This document shows, piece by piece, positions 55,467-64,000 of a DNA stretch of 64,000 bases. The translations under genes and the position numbers were made by a program. The stretch is taken from NCBI GenBank assembly GCA_039704465.1, contig JASFAU010000003.1, forward strand, positions 1,364,001 through 1,428,000, given 5' to 3'. This stretch comes from Plasmodiophora brassicae (Eukaryota > Endomyxa > Phytomyxea > Plasmodiophorida > Plasmodiophoridae). Below the pieces are notes generated by a model, which saw only the letters and a program-made list of their open reading frames with translations, was not told the origin of the DNA and did no database searches. The number at the start of each line of letters is the position of its first letter. The stretch's first letter is position 1.

Positions 55467-56054
55467 CCTGCGATCAACCGCGTCTGACGACGGATCAAAA
55501 AACCCGTGACGTGTTGTGACCTGATCAGACAAAGTGCAATCCCCGGGACACAGGACGGTACCCATAGGTGGTGCAATGTGCATCCGTTCGTATGCGGTAC
55601 GCTCCATTTGTCTCGTCACGCGTGTGTGATGCTGGCCTGATGCAGCATTCATGTCTGCCGCTCAACGATATCCGACCATGAACTTTGCCGCACATATCGG
55701 GAACGGCATGTCGTGCTGCAAGAACCTGAATGGCACACGGGACGACATGTGCGCGCGCGCGCGTCTATCGCGTATTGTTGTCCAAGGTCGGCTGCTGTGG
55801 CCAAGCCTAGCCAATCGCGACCTGGCGAAGCATCCTTGCATGACGAGCGAATACTGTAGTAGGGGATCGATAAATGTCTCGATAAATGTCAGCGTCGTTG
55901 CCGCTTGTTCCCGGTACGCTTTCGAGTTGGCTTGCCGGCTGCCCGCGAGCGCTTGGCAGTTGTCTTCCGCTGTTTCCGAACCTCCTCGATAGACTTCAGC
56001 TCGCTGCGTACTGGCTTCGAGTTGTTCTCCGAGTTCTTGTTGTTCGCCGCGAAC
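55467..56054. other. intergenic between RPN2 and DBP10
   Basis: About 590 bp upstream of RPN2 and downstream of DBP10 (both minus). Holds a (GC)n run at about 55750-55762 and a short duplicated ATAAATGTC. It must contain the RPN2 promoter; no clear element is seen. Confidence 0.5.
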
Positions 56055-58653
56055 CTACTGCTGACTCTGTTCAGCAGCCCGCCTCGTACAGGTCCGTTGC
56101 TCGGTTCGCTGGATCCCGCCTATGCCCTCGGATGTCAGAAGGGTTAGCACGACCATCGGTAAAGTGGCTCCCACCTCAGGGATAGATTTCTTGTTCTTCG
56201 AGCACCACTTCAGGTACGGATCAGCCGCGCCGCCCTGGCGTTCATTCTTCTTTATCCTGGCCCCAGCCTCATTACGGGCTTCATCCACAATTTGTCCCAG
56301 GCGGACGAATTTCTTTTGTTTCTGGTCCCACCGACGAATTGACCTGTGCTGGAATGTAAGCAACCGCTCGAAGTCCCATAGGAACATCAACAACGTCTCG
56401 ACCTCATGCTCCGCATCATCTCGGCATCATCTCCATCAACCTCGACGGTAAGGTCGGCAATACGTTTCGGTTCAGACTGGAGCACGACTTCCAGGCCATC
56501 CTGATCCATCGCTCCATTCTTTCCGATGAAATGCTGATCATCCCTGTGGTGCCACTTCAAATTAGGAAAAGCTCGAACAAACGTGCATCGACGCGAGAAC
56601 GATACCTGAAGTTACGGCGTTCGATATCAACGTGACCGTTCGTTTGGCGATTCCGTTCAATCTTCGCGCCATGAACCTGCCGCATTTCCCTCATCACCGC
56701 ATCCTGCTTCCCGATTTCAAACACAGTCCCCTCTGAATAGAACGTCAGCCGGATCGCACACACTTTCAAGCACAGAGAGAGCGAAAGAGAATACTGACTT
56801 GGCTTGAAGTCGCGAATGCCTGCGAGAAGATGTTGGTGCTCATCGTCAATAGCGCTGGCCTCACTCTTGAACAGAGGGTGCTGCCGGAGTGATCGAATGC
56901 AGAACCCAGGGTCCTTAGCTCGCGCTGCCGAAGATGGAGATGCACTGGGTTTCGTCTTGCAATACAGTTTGTACGCACGGTCGCACACTCTCTCCAAAGA
57001 CACGAGATCATTTGTTCGAGCGATCTGGCGCCGGCAGGCCTCGGTTTCTTCGTCAACCGCCACTGGCATGGCGCCAAGGCATGGTTTCCCCGTCGTCGTG
57101 TCGCTAGACGGCGCAGCCGATGTATCCAGCACAACCTGCGGTTCTCCAGATCCGACGTACAGACAGAGATCCAGCATGTACGGGACCTCCGCCTATCGGC
57201 AAGTGTTACCACCCTTTCGCAAGACAGAACCGTATAATAACTCACCGGTTCGACGAGAGAAAATGCACGTCCAGTTCGACCTGCACGGGCAACTCTGCCC
57301 ACTCGATGAACGAACAGCTTGGGCGAGCTCGGGAAGTGCACATTGATGACGTTGTCGAGAAGAGGAAGATCAAGTCCTCGGGCAGCGACGTCCGTCACTA
57401 CCAAGATGCGGGCCTTACCAGCACGGAACTTGCCCAGGTTGACCTTGCGTGCAAACGCGTCCATTGCACCTGTCCAGCGCGTTAATGACGTCTATACTTT
57501 CTCCAGCCGGACGAGTATCTACCGTAAATTAAGGTTGCCTCGAACCCTTCATCGACAAGGATGCGATTCAGGAATTCAACGTGGTGACGAGTGCACGCGA
57601 ATACAATCGTCTGTTCTGTGCGCCCAATGACATGCCGCATGAGGTACATGAATGCGCCCAGCTTCTGATCAGGGCGAACAGCAAGCAGATTGTTCTCCAG
57701 CGACGACGAAATTTGCGCTTCCGCATCCAAGCGAATCAACTGATATCCGTCTGGGTCAGTCCACAGCGCCTCACGCCGACATACCAAGCGACAAACCTGG
57801 GGGGAGTTCAGCCCAGCTTGCGTGAAATCTGCCAGCATACGAGGCATAGTCGCCGAGAAGAGAAGGGTTTGCCGAGTGTCCGGCATCAGTTCAAGAATCT
57901 GACGAACTTGGGCGGCAAACCCCTATTCCCCAACGTCAGGTCACCGCACATGAATGCAACGCAGAATTTGTAACCATTTCGAAAAGGCGATCGGCTTCGT
58001 CAAATACGACGTATTCGCAGGTCTTGAGGCTCAGGTTGGTCGCTTTGGCAACGTGGCATAGCCGTCCTGGCGTTGCAATGATGATGTCTGGATTACTGGC
58101 CAGGGCGTCAAACTGCTCCTCCATCGAGTCACCTCCGAGAAGCAAGCAGTGGCGCAGGTCTGTGAACTTGCCAAGCTCGCGAACGTATTTTGAGGTCTGC
58201 AGCGTCAACTCTCTGTAGGTGTCTCAGTACGAAAGCAGAATATGTCATTTAGAATCGTCCTGACCGTGTGGGAGAGATAATAACGGCCCGGGCGCCGACA
58301 GTGGTCGAGTGTTCTTTCAACTTCTCAAGAATAGGAATTAGGAAGGCAGCAGTTTTACCGCTTCCAGTCCGAGCCATCGCGACGATGTCTCTACCAGATA
58401 GTATCGACGGGATACATTTCCTTTGGATTGGTGTAGGAATCCGATACCCTGGCAGTCAAAATGTTAACAGAAAACTCGACATATCGCACTGACCAGCCCA
58501 ACCTCGCTTCATAATAGCCCGGAACACAGGCGGTGACAGCCCCATGCCTTGGAACCCTCCTTTACCTGTCTTCTTCGAGGACTTTTCATTCCGAAGATGC
58601 TCGATGGCACCGTTATCATTATCACTGTCGACAACGTCGCGATTGTCAGCCAT
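56055..58653 (-). CDS. DBP10: DEAD-box RNA helicase DBP10/DDX54
   Basis: Eight exons (58653-58494, 58448-58265, 58212-57975, 57922-57523, 57469-57246, 57192-56799, 56732-56403, 56343-56055; introns 45-66 nt) give 739 residues. This requires one extra base in the A run at 56567-56570. Motifs: [20 protein letters not shown] and PTPIQRK (Q motif), ARTGSGKT (I), [19 protein letters not shown] (II), LLFSATMP (III), [16 protein letters not shown] (V) and [15 protein letters not shown] (VI). The C-terminal [11 protein letters not shown] and the following basic region match the DBP10 C-terminal signature. Known role: ATP-dependent remodelling of pre-60S ribosomal particles in the nucleolus. The start at 58653 is the first ATG in frame before the Q motif. 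Confidence 0.92.
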
Positions 58654-58710
58654 AGTGCCGTCTGGTCGAAATTCCACGGGGTCCGTCACGGAGTCCGTGC
58701 GGGGTACCGG

Positions 58711-59660
58711 TAGTAATGTCAACGGGTCGACCCGGGTCGGGCGGGTCAGGGACCTGCCGAGTCGGGTCTGACCCGGGTCGAGTCCTGAGGCCAACGGGTC
58801 GGACCCGGGTCAGACCCGGGTCAGACCCGGGTCGACCCGGGTCGGAATGAATGTCAGGCCACTGGCCGGGAAACACCTCCATAAGACATGACTGTCGACG
58901 AATTAATAGAATACGTCGTCTGAAGGACTGCAATTCGCATATGGCACTCGCTGCTGGCCCGCTGGGTCGCTCAGGCGCGTGCGGCGTAACCGAGGTTGAA
59001 GCCCATGAAGTCACGTGCCCTCATCGCGACCCGTGGAAACAGTTGCTAACTAACCTAACCACGTGCGAACGTCACGGGCGCTCTTCTCCCCTGACATTTC
59101 CGGTGGGAGAACCACCGCTGCAGTTCGTTCTCGAAGGACTCGCTGGAAGCTTCACTTCTCTAGGTGGTCTGGGTGCTTTTCGTTCGACTTTAGCAAAGTT
59201 CGCAGGCTGTTTATCGCTGTCGTCGCATCCAACGAAGAAGATTCGGGATTTGAAGTGGCGCCGTCTGCAACTGAGTGACTTGCAATCTTGGCATTCTTGC
59301 GAGCACTCTAGTGCCAAGTAAACTCGACGACGAGTGTACGTTGACACAACACGAAGGTGCTCGATCCAGAGGATCGCCTTGACTCCGGAGCCCAATCTGC
59401 GGCCAGGGACGGCGGGCCGGCCGTCAGCAAGTCCCGGCACCCCGAGGGCCGAGAGTCGAGTCTGTCGAGATCAGTGTCTGCCACCCCCAAGTCCGCTATG
59501 CCAACTGCAGGTCCATGACCCGGGTCGACCCGGGTCGACCCGGGTCATGGGCGGGCGCGGCGGGTCTGACCCGGGTCGACTGGGAACCCCCACGGGTGAG
59601 TCGGGTCGGGTCGGGTCGACCCGGGTCGACTCGGGTCGGGTCGACCCGCTGCCATCTCTA
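58711..59660. mobile_element. 950-bp non-autonomous hAT-like element
   Basis: The ends TAGTAATGTCAACGGGTCGA and (reversed) TAGAGATGGCAGCGGGTCGA are flanked by a perfect 8-bp duplication GGTACCGG (58703-58710 and 59661-59668), the hAT hallmark. Both ends contain dense GGGTCGACCCGGGTC repeats (58720-58845 and 59518-59650). The interior ORFs (e.g. 58851-59321) have no known domain. It sits just upstream of DBP10 (start 58653). Confidence 0.9.
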
Positions 59661-59668
59661 GGTACCGG

Positions 59669-59946
59669 TTGGCGGTTGGCTGAAGATGCACTGTCTGCAA
59701 TATCGAGGGCTGATCTGTGTACACTACCGTCCTATGTACCTACCTATATACGTCGATGTTATTATGGTACTTCTAGTGTCTACGTCACCTACCCGGGCAA
59801 GGCGTACGGGCAAGGTCCATCGTACAGCTGCCTTGCGCGATTAGTCCGTCGATCGATCTGGTCGGGGATCACAATTGGCAGTGGTCTCCCCCCGCTGCAC
59901 GAACGCAAACTAACAAATCGTCCTCCTGAATACTTCTATTTTAAAG
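59669..59946. promoter_or_regulatory. upstream region of the 59947 gene
   Basis: Short, AT-richer interval after the hAT-like element, leading into ATTTTAAAG just before the start codon. No specific site recognised. Confidence 0.3.
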
Positions 59947-60666
59947 ATGTCCATCGCCGCCGTGCTGCGCTCCGACGCCGACCGCATCCGATTCCTGATC
60001 CGCACACGCCTTCTCGACGATGGCTTGGAGCAGCCTGCCACCCCCAGACTGATCCGTCAGTTCCTCGAACAGGAACTCCAACTTCCCGAAGGTTCCCTCA
60101 CATTGTACCGTGACGCGATTCGCCGCATGACGAACAGTGTCGTCGAGTGCCTCCGTTACCGGACGCCGTTCCAATCCAAACCTCGTCGCCTGCGTCGCCC
60201 GAAGTCATTGTCGGCCAAGTTCTACCGAAACCTTCGCGAGCTCTGTGATGCCATGCATGTCAAGTAAGCAGCGCGTGTCCAGACGTAGGCTCTTTCAGTC
60301 TGACGCACGTATGTCTGGGGCAGAGTGGACCTCGTGTTGCTGGCGTCGCTTCCGCTGCGAGACAAGATCACGTTTCTGCAGAACGAGCTGTTCATGGCCG
60401 GCTTACACGATTGTAGTCCAGGATCGGTGCGGCTCTCGCTTTTGGCCATCAACTACGAACGCGACCTGGGCGTCACCGAGCTGGCCGACGCCAATGAATC
60501 GTCGAGCAGGAAGCGATGCTCCATCGACGGCGGCAACGTACAGGAACCCGAACCGCTATCGTCAAAAGTGTTCAAGGCGGACGACAAACGCAAGGTGTCG
60601 GTGACGAGCTGCGACAGTGACGACAAGTCGATGATCGGCCTGAATGACTACGTCATGGCATGGTGA
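59947..60666 (+). CDS. two-exon gene with possible DEK_C-like helical domain
   Basis: Exons 59947-60263 and 60324-60666 join through a 60-nt intron (GTAAGC...GGGGCAG) to 219 residues. The N-terminal 55 residues (IRFLIRTRLLDDGLEQPATP, then RLIRQFLEQELQLPEGSLTL) have the helix pattern of DEK C-terminal-type domains, which bind DNA or chromatin; this is only a resemblance. A very basic stretch (SKPRRLRRPKSLSAKF) follows. The second exon has another helical part (LPLRDKITFLQNELFMAG) and an acidic/Ser-rich tail with possible nuclear signals (SRKRC, DDKRK). A nuclear role is inferred, not shown. Confidence 0.65.
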
Positions 60667-60737
60667 TCGCTGCCGTAAACCATGAATTGTATAGGACACG
60701 TGTACATGTGTGTGTGTGTTCGCGTAGCTCAGGTCGT

Positions 60738-61052
60738 TCAGAAGTCCTCGTCATCATCGGGGCCGGTCCAGCTGCTCTTCGAGTTACGACGACGCACGAC
60801 TTTTCGTACGCGTTGACACGGCTGCACCATGTGCTCGGTCAGGTCGTCCTCGTCCGTGTCGACGTCCAGGAACTCCTTAAGCATCCACGCCTTGGGCGTC
60901 TTCGGCGACGCCGACGACGGGCTCACCAGGACCTTCTCCTGAGATACCCTGCGCGCGATCGCGATCGCCTGCGTCTGGTTCTCGAAGGCCGCCTCGGACA
61001 TGAGCGCGCTCATGACGACGACAGCGAGAAGTGCCACGATGACCGGCCGCAT
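60738..61052 (-). CDS. small secreted protein, unknown
   Basis: 104 residues from the ATG at 61052, chosen because it begins a clear signal peptide (RPVIVALLAVVVMSALMSEA). The mature part has AFENQTQAIAIARRVSQEKV, one N-glycosylation-type NQT, an acidic run (DVDTDEDDL), a basic run (RVRKVVRRR) and an acidic end (DDDEDF). Only one Cys, so not a disulphide-rich effector. Divergent from alpha-tubulin, with starts about 300 bp apart, so the interval is probably a shared promoter. Confidence 0.65.
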   Translation of the reverse strand: MRPVIVALLAVVVMSALMSEAAFENQTQAIAIARRVSQEKVLVSPSSASPKTPKAWMLKEFLDVDTDEDDLTEHMVQPCQRVRKVVRRRNSKSSWTGPDDDEDF

Positions 61053-61356
61053 GGTTCGCGATGCCGATGTGGTGGTCTTGCCCGGCGCCTGCGATCCAAA
61101 TGAACGCCAGCAGGTGAGGTGCGGCAACGAGGCCCGAGCGTCCACCCGAAATGGTCCTGCAGAAGACTGCGCGCGCCTGGAACATTCGTGACGTTCGCCC
61201 CGCCCAGGGAGGGCGACCTGCGAACGGAACGTGGACAACACGGGGAGGCAGACGAACGCGGTAGTTGGGCACGCGCCATGCCGGTGACTCCAGTGGGGCG
61301 CTCAGTGGCCCAGCCTCGCCCAGGGCACGTGCACCGAACCGGGTCACATTGGCAGC

Positions 61357-62967
61357 ATGCGCGAGATCGTTACGATTCACGTCGGGCAGGGTGGCGTCCA
61401 GGTTGGGAACGCGTGCTGGGAGCTGTTCTGCCTGGAGCATGGCATCTCGCCGGATGGCATGCAGACGGAGGCGCCGCTGGTCGGCGAGTACGACGCCATG
61501 TTCGCCGAGACGGACACGGGGAAGTTCGTCCCACGGTCGGCCTTGATCGACCTGGAGCCCACCGTCTGCGACGAGATCAGGAGGGGCGCGTTCCGCGACC
61601 TGTTCCACCCGGACCAGCTGATCACCGGCAAGGAGGACGCGTCGAACAATTACGCGCGCGGGCACTACACGATCGGCAAGGAGATCCTCGAACGCAGCCT
61701 GTCTCGCTTACGCAAGCTCGCCGACGGGTGCTCGTCGCTCCAAGGTCGCCCCGCTGCATGCGGTACCGCCCCACGACACTGACCTGACAACGTGCGAAGG
61801 TTTCGTCCTGGTGCAGAGTCTGGGCGGAGGGACCGGGTCCGGGTTCGGGTCGCTGCTGCTGGAGCAGATCGCCGCCGAGTACCCGAAGAAGACAAAGGTC
61901 CAGATGGCCATCTGCCCGTCGCCGAACGTGACCACGGCCGCTGTCGAACCGTACAACTCCGTCCTGGCCACACACGCCACGATGTCGACCGCCGACCTGT
62001 CGTTCCTGGTCGACAACGAATCCCTGTATGACATCGCTTCAAGGAACCTCGCCGTCGACCGGTAACGAACTCGCTCGTTGATAATAACGTTAACCCAACC
62101 GAAAGCTGCCACCAGGCCAACGTACTTTAACCTCAACCGTGTCATCGCTCAAGTCGTCTCATCGCTGACGGTGGGTATGACGACGAGTCGCTGGGCAACG
62201 CACTGAACATTTCGTGCAGGTGTCGACGAGGTTCCAAGGCGCTCTCGACCTGCACCTGTCCGATTTGCAAACGAACCTGGTGCCGTACCCGCGCCTCCAT
62301 TTCCCGGTGACGGCGTACGCCCCCGTGGTCTCCGCCCAGGTGGCCTACAACGAGCGAATGTCGGTCGCTGACATCACGAGCGCCGCGTTCGAACCTGCTA
62401 ACCAGATGGTATGCGCTGCCCTGGCGCCCGCGCACAGCACCTGAACCGTCTCTAGATCCGATGCCGTCCTCCCTCTGGACGGTACGTCGCCTGCTGTTTG
62501 ATGTACCGAGGCGATGTCGCCCCGAAGGACGTCAACGCGTCGATATCCATGCTGAAGGCCAAGCGCGACATTCGTTTCGTGGATTGGTAAGGGTCGATGC
62601 TCCGCAGGCCATCACGCGTCTAAGCGCTTGGGGAAGGTGCCCCACTGGGTTCAAGGTCGGCATCAACAGCCAGGAGCCGGCGACGGTCCCCGATGGGGAC
62701 CTTGCCGTCCTGAAGCGCTCGCTGACGACGATCTCGAACACGACGGCGATTGCCGACGTCATGTCGGCCATCGACCGGAAGTTCGACATGATGTACGGCA
62801 AGCGCGCCTTCGTGCACTGGTACGTCGGCGAAGGCATGGAGGAAGGCGAGTTCACCGAGGCGCGGGACGACCTGGCCAACCTCGAGCGCGACTATAGCGA
62901 ACTGAACGGCGACGCTAAGCAGTCCGAGGACGACGACGACCAGGACGACGAATACGCTGATGAATGA
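61357..62967 (+). CDS. TUB1: alpha-tubulin
   Basis: Six exons (61357-61744, 61800-62061, 62116-62170, 62220-62408, 62456-62586, 62637-62967; introns 47-55 nt) give 451 residues, the usual family length. Motifs: [20 protein letters not shown] at the start, [33 protein letters not shown], the GTP-binding signature [47 protein letters not shown] and [17 protein letters not shown]. The acidic tail ([14 protein letters not shown]) ends in Glu rather than Tyr. Sequence is clearly divergent from standard fungal alpha-tubulins, so it may be a second or specialised isotype. It forms alpha/beta dimers of microtubules. The 3' end is nearly in contact with the convergent MORN5-like gene. Confidence 0.93.
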
Positions 62968-62972
62968 ATCGT

Positions 62973-63710
62973 TCATGAGTACTGTGCACCGGTCGCGACG
63001 TAGCAGTTGGCAACGGCCCACTGTCGAAGCGCCTCGCTCGGTTTCTCGATGAGCTTGCCCTGGGCGTCATCGGCTCAGTTACCATTCACAAACGGGATTG
63101 GGCATCGCCTGACATCGTAGGTGAAGACCGCGTCCTTCCCAATGTCAAGGAAACCAGTGCCGATGTCGTACGTCCCTTGCGGTATCGCGGCCGGGCCTCC
63201 ATCGTTACGCAGACGCACAGGATCTGGAATGGGCGGTTAGGGCCACGATCGGCAGGAACTGTCTGGGGAGCCCCGACCTTGCAGCAGGAGCGGGTCGGTG
63301 ATCTCGCTCTGGAAGCGCTGGTCGTCCTCCGTGCAATAGTCCCAGCTGACGTCGTCATGGAACCGCAGACCGTCATGGAACGTCACGACGGGCTGCCCCA
63401 CAGATCCACCTCTTCAATTCGAAACGCATGAGACCACCCTCCACTTACGTCACTAGCAACGCCATGCGCCCATACGGCTTCCACTGTCCCTTCCGGGAAG
63501 ACTATCGTTCCCGTGCCATGGAACCTGGCTCGTCTGTTCACTGGTCGGGGCCGCGCCCGCTCACTGACCGACGAACCTTCCGTTGGACAGTTCGCCGTCG
63601 TAGGCGACCCCGTTATCGAACTTCAGGACGGACGAGCCGCCCTCGATGCTGTCGGGGGCATCGAGCGCGCTCAGGATCCGGTCGCGATCCTCCTGCGACA
63701 GCGGCGCCAT
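62973..63710 (-). CDS. MORN5-like (MORN repeat) protein
   Basis: Exons 63710-63565, 63411-63278 and 63223-63075 give 142 residues in frame. A MORN-type unit (VLKFDNGVAYDGELSNGRF) is followed by the segment VVTFHDGLRFHDDVSWDYC and EDDQRFQSEI, then IPQGTYDIGTGFLDI, in the order of the short MORN5 family. The frame stops at a TGA (63077-63075) but stays open for 33 more coding-like residues (GKLIEKPSEALRQWAVANCY) to a second stop at 62973. The TGA may be a sequence error, a mutation of a Trp codon, or a real stop. MORN5 orthologues are linked to flagella in other lineages. The 153-nt first intron is less certain than the 54-nt second one. Confidence 0.6.
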
Positions 63711-64000
63711 GCGCGCCCCGTCGACAATGGTACCCGAGGTCGATCCCTGTCCCAGGGGGTGGCATACCATTGCGGAAGGAATGATCCAGAACGTTGGCTG
63801 TGCTGGGTCGCGTGCCCAGGAGTGAATCTGCGCTCCCTGCTCTATGTCGTCGCCCGACGACAGCGTTGCCCATCCCTGGCGTCACCCTGCCGCTGAGGAT
63901 GCTCCTCCGCCCCGGCCAGCGGTCGGGGCGCCCGGCTTCAGCTGGCCTTCTCCCCCGCACCAGGACGACGACTACGACTGGGACACGGAAGACGACCAGC
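63711..64000. other. window edge, nothing assigned
   Basis: An acidic plus-strand reading at the very end (PPHQDDDYDWDTEDDQ) may belong to a gene that continues beyond the window; too short to support. Confidence 0.3.

Noticed and set aside
58456..58794. Upstream in-frame ATG of DBP10 at 58794
   Set aside because: It lies inside the hAT-like terminal repeats; the ATG at 58653 is the first one in host sequence and fits the family start.
63075..63077. TGA recoded as tryptophan in this organism
   Set aside because: Alpha-tubulin and chitin deacetylase end at TGA in the expected place, so TGA is a normal stop.

Overview
This window is nuclear DNA of an early-diverging, probably zoosporic (chytrid-like) fungus. 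The evidence is short introns (mostly 45-70 nt, donors GTAAGT/GTACGT/GTATGT and similar) that reconstruct whole genes in frame, a secreted chitin deacetylase with two CBM18 chitin-binding modules, RPN2 and DBP10 orthologues, an alpha-tubulin beside a MORN5-like gene (MORN5 is usually linked to flagella), and many fungal mobile elements. The species cannot be named from the sequence.

Layout. 0-2.5 kb: an unrecognised gene and the chitin deacetylase (both minus). 4-5.4 kb: a Plavaka-type transposase fragment folded into an inverted repeat. 5.7-7.1 kb: two tandem paralogous signal-peptide proteins. 7.3-9.9 kb: a decayed copy of a three-ORF unit (called FamC, FamB and FamA here), followed by a complete CACTA/EnSpm transposon at 9.93-15.37 kb. 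15.4-29.3 kb: a RING-finger gene copy split by a Ty3/gypsy chromovirus-type LTR element (17.0-22.35 kb). Next to it is a Crypton tyrosine-recombinase element (22.87-29.2 kb), itself split by a second CACTA-type element (25.08-28.7 kb). 29.3-34.7 kb: mirror-image fragments of a Mutator-like element, two copies of a tRNA-derived SINE, a TA-flanked MITE and a second RING gene. 34.8-38.9 kb: a Mutator-like element with a GCM/WRKY-type zinc finger and two ubiquitin-protease-like modules. 39.6-44.4 kb: a large DDE transposase with a built-in DEDDy 3'-5' exonuclease domain. 44.9-48.5 kb: a third RING copy, split by an internally deleted hAT element. 49.4-52.5 kb: a gag fragment fused to FamA, then the intact FamC-FamB-FamA unit.

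From 52.8 kb to the end the window is ordinary gene-dense host DNA: RPN2 (with two splice-compatible last exons), DBP10, a small non-autonomous hAT in the next upstream region, a gene with a possible DEK_C-like domain, a small secreted protein, alpha-tubulin and a MORN5-like protein.

Because the same sequence occurs two or three times, empty sites in paralogous copies fix several element boundaries and target duplications to the base. Many ORF breaks, including one in the host gene DBP10, fall in short homopolymer runs that differ by one base, so at least part of the apparent decay may be sequencing error. The most unusual items are the transposase-exonuclease protein, the duplicated RPN2 terminal exon, the RING gene that travels with a Mutator-like element, and the reciprocal palindromes centred on the SINE.
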